Origin: Streptococcus sanguinis SK1 = NCTC 7863
GTDB lineage: Bacteria > Bacillota > Bacilli > Lactobacillales > Streptococcaceae
Assembly: GCF_000194945.1 (NCBI RefSeq)
Contig: NZ_GL878511.1
Span: 62,001-126,000 of the forward strand
Direction: 5' to 3'
Length of the DNA: 64,000 nt
Part shown: piece by piece, positions 26,673 to 35,054 of the stretch
How the letters are laid out: each line of letters opens with the position of its first letter
Position numbering within the stretch: the first letter of the stretch is position 1
Program-made: the position numbers and the translations under genes
The notes under the pieces: generated by a model
Databases searched by the model: none
Told to the model about the DNA's origin: nothing
What the model saw: the letters and a program-made list of their open reading frames with translations, nothing else

Positions 26673-27614
26673 ATGACAGAATTAAATACTGTAAAACCTG
26701 ATGAGTCAGGAAAATTGACTCTTTCAAAGGCTGACCGTCAAAAAGTTTGGTGGCGTTCTACTTTCTTGCAAGGCTCTTGGAACTACGAACGTATGCAAAA
26801 CTTGGGCTGGGCTTATTCACTGATTCCAGCTATTAAGAAGCTTTATACTAAAAAAGAAGATCAAGCTGCTGCTCTTGAGCGTCACTTGGAATTCTTCAAC
26901 ACTCACCCATATGTAGCAGCTCCAATCATCGGAGTTACACTTGCGCTTGAAGAAGAAAAAGCAAATGGTGCAGCAATTGACGATGCGGCTATCCAAGGGG
27001 TTAAAATCGGTATGATGGGACCTCTGGCTGGTATCGGAGACCCTGTCTTCTGGTTCACAGTTCGTCCTATCCTTGGAGCACTTGGTGCATCTCTTGCTTT
27101 GACTGGAAATATCATTGGTCCACTTATCTTCTTCTTAGCTTGGAATGCTATCCGGATGGCTTTCCTCTGGTACACACAAGAATTGGGCTACAAGGCTGGT
27201 TCTGAAATCACTAAGGACATGTCTGGTGGTATCCTCCAAGACATTACCAAAGGTGCTTCAATCCTAGGTATGTTTATCTTGGCTGTTCTGGTTGAGCGCT
27301 GGGTATCTATTAAGTTTGTCTTTAATGTTTCATCTGTTAAGCTAGATGATAAAGCATATATCCATTGGGACAAATTATCTAGTGGCTATAAGGGTATCCA
27401 AGAAGCCTTTGCTCAAGTAGGTCAAGGACTATCTCAAACCCCTGAAAAAGTTACAACTTTCCAACAAAACTTGGATTCCTTGATTCCTGGTTTGATGGGA
27501 CTGCTTCTAACTTTCGCTTGTATGTGGTTGCTTAAGAAGAAAGTGTCCCCTATCACGATCATCATCGCCCTCTTCGTAGTTGGTGTACTAGCTCACGTTG
27601 CTGGTTTGATGTAA
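26673..27614 (+). CDS. manN: Mannose PTS component IID
   Basis: 313 residues. The N-terminal half is cytoplasmic, starting TKADRQKVWWRSTFLQGSWNYERMQNLGWAYS-like; MMGPLAGIGDPVFWFTVRPILGALGASLAL is the core IID signature. The C-terminal membrane segments end VVGVLAHVAGLM. It partners ManM in the membrane complex. A clean terminator follows, separating it from manO. Confidence 0.96.
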   Translation: MTELNTVKPDESGKLTLSKADRQKVWWRSTFLQGSWNYERMQNLGWAYSLIPAIKKLYTKKEDQAAALERHLEFFNTHPYVAAPIIGVTLALEEEKANGAAIDDAAIQGVKIGMMGPLAGIGDPVFWFTVRPILGALGASLALTGNIIGPLIFFLAWNAIRMAFLWYTQELGYKAGSEITKDMSGGILQDITKGASILGMFILAVLVERWVSIKFVFNVSSVKLDDKAYIHWDKLSSGYKGIQEAFAQVGQGLSQTPEKVTTFQQNLDSLIPGLMGLLLTFACMWLLKKKVSPITIIIALFVVGVLAHVAGLM

Positions 27615-27616
27615 TC

Positions 27617-27643
27617 AAAAAGAAGGTTTCGACCTTCTTTTTA
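27617..27643 (+). terminator. Terminator after manN
   Basis: Stem AAAAGAAGGT/ACCTTCTTTT with a TTCG tetraloop and a T tail. Confidence 0.85.
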
Positions 27644-27649
27644 TTGTGG

Positions 27650-27655
27650 TATAAT
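27650..27655 (+). promoter_or_regulatory. Extended -10 promoter of manO
   Basis: TGGTATAAT sits directly after the manN terminator and 30 bp before the manO ATG, so manO can be transcribed independently. Confidence 0.5.
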
Positions 27656-27684
27656 AGCTATATTATTTAAAAGGGAGTTACTCT

Positions 27685-28047
27685 ATGGCACAGTCACAAA
27701 ACAAAACAGTTAAGTTTAATACCACTGGCGTATCCTATCTTGGATTAGGCGGAAAGGTTGGGAAATTTCTAATCGGCGAGACAGCTCTGGAGTTTTATGC
27801 TGATGCCAATGTAGAAGATTATATTCAGCTGCCTTGGACTAGCATCACTACTATCGGTGCTAATGTTTCTGGCAAAAAAGTCAGCCGCCATTTTGAAATC
27901 TGGACTGACAAAGGAAAGTTTCTCTTTGCCTCCAAAGACTCTGGTAAGATTCTCAAAATTGCGCGAGAACATATCGGCAATGATAAGGTCGTTAGATTGC
28001 CGACTCTGTTACAAAAAATTGCTGGAATCTTTAAGAAGAAAAAATAG
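27685..28047 (+). CDS. manO: DUF956 family protein ManO
   Basis: 120 residues: NTTGVSYLGLGGKVGKFLIGETALEFY and PWTSITTIGANVSGKKVSRHFEIWTDKGKFLFASKDSGKILKIAREHIG match the DUF956 family encoded beside mannose PTS operons. A regulatory role on man expression or PTS activity has been proposed for relatives; it is not proven. It has its own promoter and terminator. GGGAG precedes the ATG. Confidence 0.9.
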   Translation: MAQSQNKTVKFNTTGVSYLGLGGKVGKFLIGETALEFYADANVEDYIQLPWTSITTIGANVSGKKVSRHFEIWTDKGKFLFASKDSGKILKIAREHIGNDKVVRLPTLLQKIAGIFKKKK

Positions 28048-28077
28048 GGTTGAAAAAGTTTCTGCCCTATTTTTTAT
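28039..28077 (+). terminator. Terminator after manO
   Basis: Stem AAAAAATAGGG/CCCTATTTTTT overlaps the manO stop. The following stretch to 28234 holds no gene I can support. Confidence 0.75.
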
Positions 28078-28234
28078 ATTTCCGACTAAGACAAAACCAG
28101 CTTGTACCACCAAAATGGAGCTAGCACAAAAAATTGGAAAGTGAATCAGTCTGAGAATGCACTATTTCAGCCCCCTTGAAATAATGGGATGAAGTAAGCT
28201 GATATTATCAATGCAAGACCGCATCATTAGATTT

Positions 28235-28867
28235 TCAAAAAGGATAAACATCAGCTAAATTTTTCTCGAAAGTCCATGTCTTGACACCTTCAACATCACG
28301 GACATCTAGTTGTTTAAATCCGTTCTTTTTGTAAAAACGACAGTTGCTTTCTGTATGAGTAATCAAAGTAAGCCGCTGGCATTTCTCTTCTTTGGCAAGC
28401 AACTCAAGTCCTTTTGAGATAAAAAGACCACCAACTCCCTGCCCTTGATAATCAGGCAGCACACCCAGTAGTTCAAGATAAAGAGTTGAAACACTCCTTT
28501 TCTTAGCTTCTTTACTGCCCTCCCCAAAGACTTTTTGAAAGGCTAAAAGCTGGGGAATATATTGCCACATCCTCCATGCTCCTGCCCGCAAAAAGGAAAG
28601 TATACCGACAGGATGGTTACCGATCTTATGAATAGTAGCGACTGCCATAAGACGTCCGTCCACTTCAGCAAGTAGGCAAATATGATGACGCATCGCTGCC
28701 TTAACCATAACTGCATGCAATCTATTTAGAAAATCAATATAAGACTGACTGCTGCCAAAGAGAGGACGGAATTTTTCTCTGTAGATTTCATGCTCAGCAA
28801 AAGCAGCAGTTAAAACCGAGACTGCTGCAGCAAGATCCCTTTCATCTGCTCTTCTAAAACGAATCAT
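28235..28867 (-). CDS. GNAT family N-acetyltransferase
   Basis: 210 residues. MIRFRRADERDLAAAVSVLTAAF leads the GNAT fold; the acetyl-CoA binding loop is LLGVLPDYQGQGVGGLFISKGLELL, with NCRFYKKNGFKQLD near the C-terminus. The substrate is unknown. It lies 13 bp downstream of the flavodoxin-fold reductase gene and is probably the third gene of the TetR-controlled operon. Confidence 0.88.
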   Translation of the reverse strand: MIRFRRADERDLAAAVSVLTAAFAEHEIYREKFRPLFGSSQSYIDFLNRLHAVMVKAAMRHHICLLAEVDGRLMAVATIHKIGNHPVGILSFLRAGAWRMWQYIPQLLAFQKVFGEGSKEAKKRSVSTLYLELLGVLPDYQGQGVGGLFISKGLELLAKEEKCQRLTLITHTESNCRFYKKNGFKQLDVRDVEGVKTWTFEKNLADVYPF

Positions 28868-28880
28868 GATAACTACCTCT

Positions 28881-29459
28881 TCAAATCTTTTCTGATAGTT
28901 TTTCTAAAAAAGCTTGACGTTTTTCAGCTGTAGACTGAGAAATATTCCCGAAATTCAACCAACGGCGCTGTCTAGCACCGATAGACTTAAAGGTATGTCC
29001 CAACATAGCTTTCTTGACGACGTCACCACAGAAATACTTAAGATAGAAGGTCGGTGCTGCAGAGGTAGTAATAGCCAATACCTCTTTAATATTGGTCAGA
29101 CGACCAACTAACTGGCGAGTTTTGCTCTCCTCGTAAATCTTATTTTTCAAAAAGACCTTATCTTCAAATCCCTTGACAATAGCTGGCATATCCGCCCACC
29201 AGATAGGAAAAATCATGATAAGGCGGTCACAGGACGCAAGAGCTTCCTGATATTTTAAAACTAGTGGGTCTAGTGCCTGCCCCTTATTAAAAAGCGCTAG
29301 CTCTTCCTTGGTATAGACAGGATTAAAACCATCCTCATAGAGATCGACCAGTTCATAGGTCTGACCTTTCTTCTCCAACAAGTCCTGAACCTGCTCTAAA
29401 ATAGCATGGTTAAAGCTTTTATCATAGGGATGTGCATAAACAATGAGATTTTTACTCAT
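28881..29459 (-). CDS. NAD(P)H-dependent flavodoxin-fold quinone reductase
   Basis: 192 residues of the Flavodoxin_2 family (YwrO/MdaB/KefF-like): MSKNLIVYAHPYDKSFNHAIL gives the FMN/FAD phosphate loop and DRLIMIFPIWWADMPAIVKGFEDKVF the flavin ring site. It is likely to reduce quinones or other electrophiles by two electrons. Its start overlaps the end of the TetR gene by 8 bp. The TetR-reductase pairing points to an inducible defence against electrophilic or redox-cycling compounds, as inference. Confidence 0.9.
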   Translation of the reverse strand: MSKNLIVYAHPYDKSFNHAILEQVQDLLEKKGQTYELVDLYEDGFNPVYTKEELALFNKGQALDPLVLKYQEALASCDRLIMIFPIWWADMPAIVKGFEDKVFLKNKIYEESKTRQLVGRLTNIKEVLAITTSAAPTFYLKYFCGDVVKKAMLGHTFKSIGARQRRWLNFGNISQSTAEKRQAFLEKLSEKI

Positions 29460-30009
29460 ATTTGTAACCTCCTAGTAAATCATTGAACATTGAGCGATAA
29501 ACTTCCTCATCAAAAGGCTCCAAGCCTTTAGCAATAAAATGCCCATAGCCTGTGATGAAGGTGTCCAGCTTGAGCAAAAGAATCTTTTTCTCTTTTTGAC
29601 TCTCAATAGGCAGCCGATCCAGATAAACCACTGTCTTATTCCCGATTTCCAGAAGCTCACCTTTCCGGTAAGCCTCTGTCGCTACAGGGCTGAAAAAGAG
29701 AAAATCCATCATCTGACTGTTAGTTTCATATTCCGATAAAAGAAAGAGTCCTATCTGCCAAATGCAACCCAGAGGATCAGAGACTCCATCTAGATACTGC
29801 TCCTCTAAACGCTTAAGCTGCTTCTGGTTTTCCAAAAGACAGACCTGATAGTAAAGTTCCTCCTTATTCTCAAAAGCCTTGTAAAAAGCGCCAGTCGTAA
29901 CCCCCAGCAGAGATGCCAGTTTCCTCAAGGGGATATTCTGATAGCCATACTCTCTGATAAGCTGGCTTGCCTTCTCAATCATACGGTCGCGCGTTGTTTG
30001 TTTTACCAT
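29452..30009 (-). CDS. TetR family transcriptional regulator
   Basis: 185 residues. The N-terminal helix-turn-helix is MIEKASQLIREYGYQNIPLRKLASLLGVTTGAFYKAFENKEELYYQV; the C-terminal ligand domain is divergent. Two operator-like palindromes lie over its own promoter, so it is probably autorepressed and controls the two downstream genes. AAGGAG precedes the ATG. Confidence 0.93.
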   Translation of the reverse strand: MVKQTTRDRMIEKASQLIREYGYQNIPLRKLASLLGVTTGAFYKAFENKEELYYQVCLLENQKQLKRLEEQYLDGVSDPLGCIWQIGLFLLSEYETNSQMMDFLFFSPVATEAYRKGELLEIGNKTVVYLDRLPIESQKEKKILLLKLDTFITGYGHFIAKGLEPFDEEVYRSMFNDLLGGYKYE

Positions 30010-30021
30010 AAGAACTCCTTT

Positions 30022-30074
30022 AGATAACTTCGTTACCTTTATTTAAAGATAACATAGTTATCTTTTTCTGTCAA
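30022..30074 (-). promoter_or_regulatory. TetR operon promoter with two operator palindromes
   Basis: On the minus strand TTGACA (30069-30074) and TATCTT (30046-30051) are 17 bp apart. AGATAACATAGTTATCT (30047-30063) is a perfect 7-3-7 palindrome covering the spacer and -10 box. A second copy with one half-site change, AGATAACTTCGTTACCT (30022-30038), lies between the promoter and the ATG. The centres are 25 bp apart. Confidence 0.7.
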
Positions 30075-30093
30075 GATTTTTCCTATCCTGGGA

Positions 30094-30122
30094 TTTACAT
30101 TTTCCATAAAATCCTGTATAAT
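30094..30122 (+). promoter_or_regulatory. serS promoter
   Basis: TTTACA (30094-30099) and TATAAT (30117-30122) are 17 bp apart, just ahead of the T-box leader. Confidence 0.65.
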
Positions 30123-30127
30123 AGTCG

Positions 30128-30312
30128 AAACGGATAAGTACTATTGGGCACTTTTCAGAAAGTCTGCGGTGGCTGTGAGCAGATAAGGAGAAAATAGGAA
30201 ATTCTACCGTTAGTTTAAAAATGAATAATTAAGCAAGTGCACTTTTGTGAAGTTGGATGGAACCGCGGCTATGCCGCTCCAACAGTTTCATAAAGTGCTT
30301 TTTATTTTTGGA
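30128..30312 (+). promoter_or_regulatory. T-box riboswitch of serS (Ser specifier UCU)
   Basis: A T-box leader in front of serS. The conserved T-box core TGGAACCGCGG lies at about 30259-30269 within the antiterminator region. A terminator helix pairs the GTGCACTTT region near 30238 with AAAGTGC near 30293 and ends in TTTTTATTTTT. The stem I specifier region reads GAAATTCTACC, giving UCU at 30203-30205 followed by ACC, the usual context after a specifier codon; UCU encodes serine, which agrees with the gene. Uncharged tRNA-Ser should stabilise the antiterminator. Confidence 0.88.
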
Positions 30313-30319
30313 GGTACCT

Positions 30320-31597
30320 ATGTTAGATTTAAAACGCATCCGTACAGATTTTGATTCTGTCGCTGAAAAATTAGCTACACGAGGTGTTGACGCTGCTACC
30401 CTTAACCAAATGAAAAGCATTGACAAAGAACGTCGGGATTTGTTAGTCAAGGTCGAAGAACTCAAGGCTGAGCGCAATACTGTTTCTGCTGAAATTGCTC
30501 AAGCTAAACGCAACAAAGAAAATGCAGATGATAAGATTGCTGCCATGCAAAAACTCTCTGCTGAAGTCAAAACCCTAGACGCAACTTTGGCTGAGCTGGA
30601 CGCTAAGTTGACTGAATTCACTACCACTCTGCCGAATATCCCGCACGAAAGTGTTCCTGTCGGAGCAGATGAGGACGAAAACGTTGAGGTTCGTCGCTGG
30701 GGGACACCGCGCCAATTTGACTTTGAAGCTAAAGCTCACTGGGATTTGGGTGAAGAACTGGATATCTTAGACTGGGAGCGTGGAGCAAAAGTTACTGGTG
30801 CTCGTTTCCTCTTCTATAAGGGGCTGGGAGCTCGATTAGAGCGTGCTATCTACAACTTCATGCTGGACGAGCATGGCAAAGAAGGCTACACCGAAGTCAT
30901 CACTCCTTACATGGTCAACCACGATTCTATGTTTGGGACTGGGCAATATCCTAAGTTCAAAGAAGATACCTTTGAGCTAAGCGATACCAACTTCGTTCTG
31001 ATTCCGACTGCTGAAGTTCCACTGACCAACTATTATCGAGATGAAATTTTGGACGGAAAAGAATTGCCAATCTACTTCACAGCTATGAGCCCATCATTCC
31101 GCTCTGAAGCGGGCTCTGCTGGCCGTGACACGCGCGGTCTCATCCGTCTGCACCAATTCCACAAGGTTGAAATGGTAAAATTTGCCAAGCCAGAAGAATC
31201 ATATGAAGAGCTAGAAAAGATGACTGCCAACGCTGAAAACATCCTGCAAAAGCTTAATCTGCCTTACCGAGTTGTAGCACTCTGTACTGGAGATATGGGC
31301 TTCTCAGCAGCTAAGACTTACGACTTGGAAGTTTGGATTCCGGCTCAGAACACCTACCGTGAAATCTCTAGTTGCTCTAACACAGAAGATTTCCAAGCTC
31401 GTCGAGCTCAAATCCGCTACCGTGACGAAGCAGATGGTAAGGTCAAACTCCTTCATACTCTCAACGGTTCTGGACTGGCTGTCGGACGTACGGTGGCAGC
31501 TATCTTAGAGAATTACCAAAACGAAGATGGTTCTGTAACTATCCCAGAGGTTCTGCGTCCTTACATGGGTGGATTAGAAGTCATCGCGCCAAAATAA
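30320..31597 (+). CDS. serS: Seryl-tRNA synthetase
   Basis: Class II synthetase of 425 residues. The N-terminal long coiled-coil arm (about 30-100) binds the variable arm of tRNA-Ser. Motif 2 [25 protein letters not shown] and motif 3 [20 protein letters not shown] are intact. The start is ATG 30320 ([12 protein letters not shown]) with GGAGG at 30310-30314; an upstream in-frame ATG at 30257 falls inside the T-box and is not used. Expression is controlled by serine tRNA charging through the leader. Confidence 0.97.
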   Translation: MLDLKRIRTDFDSVAEKLATRGVDAATLNQMKSIDKERRDLLVKVEELKAERNTVSAEIAQAKRNKENADDKIAAMQKLSAEVKTLDATLAELDAKLTEFTTTLPNIPHESVPVGADEDENVEVRRWGTPRQFDFEAKAHWDLGEELDILDWERGAKVTGARFLFYKGLGARLERAIYNFMLDEHGKEGYTEVITPYMVNHDSMFGTGQYPKFKEDTFELSDTNFVLIPTAEVPLTNYYRDEILDGKELPIYFTAMSPSFRSEAGSAGRDTRGLIRLHQFHKVEMVKFAKPEESYEELEKMTANAENILQKLNLPYRVVALCTGDMGFSAAKTYDLEVWIPAQNTYREISSCSNTEDFQARRAQIRYRDEADGKVKLLHTLNGSGLAVGRTVAAILENYQNEDGSVTIPEVLRPYMGGLEVIAPK

Positions 31598-31651
31598 TTC
31601 ACCTCATCTAACAGATAGTTTGTACCAGGGATATAAGCCTAGCTCATATCA

Positions 31652-31688
31652 AAAGCTAGCACCAAAAGATGCTGGCTTTTACTTTGTT
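31652..31688 (+). terminator. Terminator after serS
   Basis: Stem AAAGCTAGCA/TGCTGGCTTT (one G-T pair) with a short loop and T-rich tail, 55 bp past the serS stop. Confidence 0.6.
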
Positions 31689-31717
31689 CAAGCTTCATTG
31701 CTCTTAACTCGTTACAA

Positions 31718-31732
31718 GCCTCTCAAAGAGGC
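31718..31732. repeat. IS200/IS605-type subterminal hairpin
   Basis: GCCTCT-CAA-AGAGGC is a perfect 6-bp stem 8 bp beyond the end of the decayed transposase. IS200/IS605 elements carry such imperfect or perfect subterminal hairpins as transposase recognition sites. It probably marks the right end of the remnant. Confidence 0.45.
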
Positions 31733-31739
31733 GTTTGCA

Positions 31740-32200
31740 TTACTTACCGCTACCCCTAATTAGATATTTACCTTCTTTCAAACTTAATCTATCCATTGCT
31801 ATATTGTGCTTTTCCTGATCTTGCATATCTTTCTTGATTGTGGCTTCGTTGGGTTCAACTGTACTCATGTAATAGCTTTCTGCTCAAAAATACCTTTTCT
31901 CAAATTTATACTTAGGATTGACATGTTTACAAAACATCACAAGAGCACTTTTACCTTTCAAGTAACCCATAAAATTTAAAACACCTATTTTTGATGGGAT
32001 ACTCATTAACATATATACATAATCCGGAATAAAGTACCCTTCTATAATTTCAATATCTTTATAAACACATAATAGGTGGAATATTCTACCTAAACTACTT
32101 CGATATTGATTATAGATCACTTTTTATATATATTTAAGTGTAAACATAATGTGATAGAACACATCCACTTTATATGTGATAAACTATGTACTTTTTGTGA
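31740..32200 (-). pseudogene. tnpA: Decayed IS200/IS605-family transposase (TnpA)
   Basis: Reading the minus strand from about 32200 and joining frames recovers a TnpA-like protein: SLSHIKWMC, then after a 1-base deletion YHIMFTLKYI-stop-KVIYNQYRSSLG, the longest open part (31884-32118) with PDYVYMLMSIPSK, FMGYLKGKSALVMF and HVNPKYKFEKRYF, then a frameshift into AESYYMSTVEPNEATIKKDMQDQEKHN to a stop at 31740. The catalytic HUH (normally HVH) reads YVY, and the position of the catalytic Tyr (KKYIQ in relatives) reads Asp. AGGAGG survives at 32206-32211. So it is inactive: at least two frameshifts, one internal stop and both active sites lost. Confidence 0.85.
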
Positions 32201-32350
32201 TTTTTCCTCCTTTCACTTTACAATTGGCTTGAACACCTTTATTGTATCGTGTCTGGAGTTTTTTGATATAATCCTTGATACGCAATCGCATAGTGGGTGA
32301 TTTATTTGTCTTGCACCTAACGAAGTGAGACAAACTGAATGTCACAAATC

Positions 32351-32378
32351 AAAAAAAGCCAAGACATTTGTCTCGACC
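32351..32378 (-). terminator. Terminator after nusB
   Basis: Minus strand GTCGAGAC-AAAT-GTCTTGGC (with G-T pairs) runs into a 7-T tract just past the nusB stop. Between it and the IS remnant (32212-32350) no gene is evident. Confidence 0.6.
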
Positions 32379-32384
32379 TTCATT

Positions 32385-32816
32385 TTATTCAACGATAAAT
32401 TTACTCAAAATCCCGTTAATAAACTTACTGGACTTTTCGTCAGAGAATTGCTTGGAAAGCTCAATGGCTTCGTTGACTGCTACCAGCTGTGGGGTATCAA
32501 ACTCTGTAATCTCAAAGATCCCCAGACGCAGGATATTTTTCTCTACCAGCGTCAGACGATCCACTGTCCAGCCCTTTTTGAGGTGCTGGGCAATTTTCTT
32601 GTCCAAGTCGTCCTTGGACTGGACCACACCGGAGACCAGATTGAGCAAGAAGGCTGGAATATCAGCTTCCGCAGCTTTGTCTGCCTCTTCGTCCTTATCA
32701 TACGAATAAGCAAAACGGCAAGCTTCTACAAGATCCCCTTCATACTCTAGGCTCATCAGGGCCTGAAAAGCCCGCTGGCGCAGACCTCTTCTGGATTCCA
32801 ACAGTATATCAGTCAT
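32385..32816 (-). CDS. nusB: Transcription antitermination factor NusB
   Basis: 143 residues from MTDILLESRRGLRQRAFQALMSLEYEGD. With S10/NusE it binds boxA RNA in rrn antitermination. Conserved NusB segments: WTVDRLTLVEKNILRLGIFEI, QLVAVNEAIELSKQFSDEKSSKFINGIL. The start at 32816 overlaps the stop of the Asp23-family gene by 8 bp (coupled); an ATG 6 codons upstream is also in frame but lies further inside that gene. Last gene of the efp-asp23-nusB operon. Confidence 0.95.
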   Translation of the reverse strand: MTDILLESRRGLRQRAFQALMSLEYEGDLVEACRFAYSYDKDEEADKAAEADIPAFLLNLVSGVVQSKDDLDKKIAQHLKKGWTVDRLTLVEKNILRLGIFEITEFDTPQLVAVNEAIELSKQFSDEKSSKFINGILSKFIVE

Positions 32817-33198
32817 TGAGGAAGTCCTCATCAAATAGATCTTTCAAGTCTGGCTTAGGTGCCTTTTCTGGAACAATGCCTGCCACATGGATATTGACCG
32901 CAGACAGCTCTACCTCAGCCATATCAAAAACAGCGCTTTTTACAGCCTTCTGGATTGCTACTGCAACAGTCGGAACGCTGACACCGTATTCCAAATACAG
33001 ATAGATGTCTACAGTCACATCACCTGTCTCATCTGTATGGAGCGATACTCCACGACCGAGTGAGCGCATAGAAAGACTGTCTGACATACTCTTATTTGCG
33101 AAGGAATAAACACCTTCTACCTTTGCCGTTGCAATGGCAATGATTTTTTCCAAAACACGTGGCGCAATGACGATTTCACCTAATTGTTCAGCTGCCAT
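32809..33198 (-). CDS. Asp23/Gls24 family envelope stress response protein
   Basis: 129 residues. ELGEIVIAPRVLEKIIAIATAKVEGVYSF leads the family domain, with a central VDIYLYLEYGVSVPTVAVAIQKAVKSAVFDMAEVELSAVNIHVAGI. This is the YloU/AmaP-related small Asp23 protein encoded between efp and nusB across streptococci. Members associate with the membrane through AmaP-type anchors; the role of this one is not established. Confidence 0.9.
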   Translation of the reverse strand: MAAEQLGEIVIAPRVLEKIIAIATAKVEGVYSFANKSMSDSLSMRSLGRGVSLHTDETGDVTVDIYLYLEYGVSVPTVAVAIQKAVKSAVFDMAEVELSAVNIHVAGIVPEKAPKPDLKDLFDEDFLND

Positions 33199-33217
33199 AG
33201 TTATTACCTCTTCTATA

Positions 33218-33778
33218 TTATGCGCGAGAAACGTAAGTTCCTTCTGCTGTGTTGATGATTAATTTTTGTCCAACTTCGATGAAGTCTGGTACGTTGACAA
33301 CAAGACCTGTCTCTAGTGTCGCTGGCTTACCAGATCCGGTAACAGTAGCTCCCTTGATAGATGGCTGAGTATCTGTTACGACCAATTCAACTGTTGTTGG
33401 CACAGTCACACCAATCACTTCTGTTCCGTAGAACTGGATTTTCACATCAGAGTTTTCAAGGATGAATTTCAATTCTTCTTCTACATTGACTACTGGAATT
33501 TCATATTGATCGTAAGTCTCAGTATTCATGAAATAAGCAGTGTCATCCATTTGGTACAAGTATTGAGCTGGAACAGTTTCAATAATGGCTTGTTCAAATT
33601 TTTCTTCTGGGCGGTAGCTGGTATCAAATGTAGAACCAGTACGAACATCACGCAATTTCATACGCATAATCGTATTTCCCTTACCTGGCTTGTGGTGGCT
33701 CGCTTCCAAAACGCGGATGAGTTTTCCATCAGCTGTTTCGAAGGTCATTCCAGCTTTCAGCTTACTTGCTTCAATCAT
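33218..33778 (-). CDS. efp: Elongation factor P
   Basis: 186 residues, three beta-barrel domains. It relieves ribosome stalling at polyproline stretches. The modification loop near Lys32 reads [24 protein letters not shown]; the C-terminal OB domain ends with [26 protein letters not shown], which is diagnostic. It leads the efp-asp23-nusB operon, 61 bp downstream of the Xaa-Pro peptidase gene. Confidence 0.97.
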   Translation of the reverse strand: MIEASKLKAGMTFETADGKLIRVLEASHHKPGKGNTIMRMKLRDVRTGSTFDTSYRPEEKFEQAIIETVPAQYLYQMDDTAYFMNTETYDQYEIPVVNVEEELKFILENSDVKIQFYGTEVIGVTVPTTVELVVTDTQPSIKGATVTGSGKPATLETGLVVNVPDFIEVGQKLIINTAEGTYVSRA

Positions 33779-33839
33779 TCTATATTACCTCTTTTTAAAA
33801 TTATATTTCTACTTATTCTATCATAAAGCCTGATAATTC

Positions 33840-34901
33840 TCAAATAACAATCAACTCTTTCGGCGCAAGAGTTAGGACTTCACAGCCTGTTTCTGTGATG
33901 AGGAGATCGTCTTCGATGCGGACACCATATTTACCGTCCAGATAAATACCCGGCTCATCAGTCAGGACCATACCGGCCTCAATCGGCTCTTCTGACTTGC
34001 CAAAGTAAGGAATCTCATGGATGTCCAGGCCGATACCGTGGCCAATCCCATGGCTAAAGTAAGGACCGTAGCCAGCATCGTTAATAATCTGGCGCGGAAT
34101 CCGGTCAAAATCAATTCGGCTAAGCCCAGCCTTGGCTGCTTCTATCAGGGCTTGATTGCTGCGCAGGACAATATCATAAATCTCCCGCTCCTCGTCCGTC
34201 ACCTGTCCCACATGAACAGTCCGCGTCATATCACTGACATAATGATTGTAGTAGCAGCCAAAGTCCATGGTCAGGGTTTCCCCTTTTTGAATGACCTTGT
34301 CACTAGCCACACCATGCGGCATAGCAGAGCGGTAACCCGAAGCGATGATGAAGTCAAAAGAGGCACCTGAAGCACCTAGCTGGCGCATACGGGCATCTAA
34401 AAAGTTCATAACCGCCAGTTCTGTCGTCTCACCAGGCTTGATAAAATCCAGCACATCTAGGAAAGCTTGATCCGACATCTGACAGGCCTTGCGAATAGTC
34501 GCGATTTCTTGCTCATCTTTAATCATGCGCAGATTTTCAATAAAGGCTGTCATGGGAACCAGCTCGTAGGCCGAGAAGACACTTTCCAGCATTTTGAAGT
34601 AGGCATAGGAAATCTCGTCATCAAAACCGATTTTTTGCAGCTTGTCATCCGCAATAATCTTGACAATCTCACCAATCGCGTCGCGCGTTTCGATAATATC
34701 AAAACCTTGGACTACTCCCTTGGCAATCAGCGAATAGCGTGCATCCGTCAGGAAAATCCGACGATTCTTGCTGATGAAAACTGTCGCTTCTGTCCCGCTG
34801 AAACCAGTCAGATAGTAAATATTTTTCAGATTGGTTACTAAAACAGCGTCGCATTCTGTCTGAGCCAATGCTGCTTCAAACTTTTCAACTCTTGATAACA
34901 T
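33840..34901 (-). CDS. M24 family Xaa-Pro peptidase
   Basis: 353 residues, creatinase-like N-terminal domain plus pita-bread metallopeptidase domain. The five metal ligands are visible in order: Asp in LTMDFGCYYNHYVSDMTRT (two Asp), His in HGIGHGIGLDIHE, Glu in LTDEPGIYLDG and Glu in VRIEDDLLI. It cleaves Xaa-Pro dipeptides or N-terminal Xaa-Pro bonds and supplies proline-containing residues from peptide nutrition. It has its own TATAAT box (34930-34935, minus) and GGAGG before the ATG. Length fits YqhT/PepQ-type enzymes. Confidence 0.93.
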   Translation of the reverse strand: MLSRVEKFEAALAQTECDAVLVTNLKNIYYLTGFSGTEATVFISKNRRIFLTDARYSLIAKGVVQGFDIIETRDAIGEIVKIIADDKLQKIGFDDEISYAYFKMLESVFSAYELVPMTAFIENLRMIKDEQEIATIRKACQMSDQAFLDVLDFIKPGETTELAVMNFLDARMRQLGASGASFDFIIASGYRSAMPHGVASDKVIQKGETLTMDFGCYYNHYVSDMTRTVHVGQVTDEEREIYDIVLRSNQALIEAAKAGLSRIDFDRIPRQIINDAGYGPYFSHGIGHGIGLDIHEIPYFGKSEEPIEAGMVLTDEPGIYLDGKYGVRIEDDLLITETGCEVLTLAPKELIVI

Positions 34902-35016
34902 GAGCCACCTCCATGAAATAACTAAGCTTATTATATCAAAAAACCAGTCAAATAGGACATTTTTTTGACAAACCTTATCTAGGGCTTAGAATCCGACGAG
35001 CATTCTCTGACACGAA

Positions 35017-35048
35017 AAATCCCTATTTTTAATATAAAACAGGGATTT
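35017..35048 (-). terminator. Terminator after uvrA
   Basis: Arms AAATCCCT (35017-35024) and AGGGATTT (35041-35048) with an A/T-rich pairable inner region; T run on the minus strand. Confidence 0.65.
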
Positions 35049-35054
35049 GACGAA

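Noticed and set aside
28079-28234. Possible small gene between manO and the GNAT gene
   Set aside because: No frame with start, ribosome site and sensible composition; treated as intergenic.
30257-30319. A longer serS starting at ATG 30257
   Set aside because: The extra codons cover the T-box and antiterminator; the start at 30320 has GGAGG and the conserved N-terminus.
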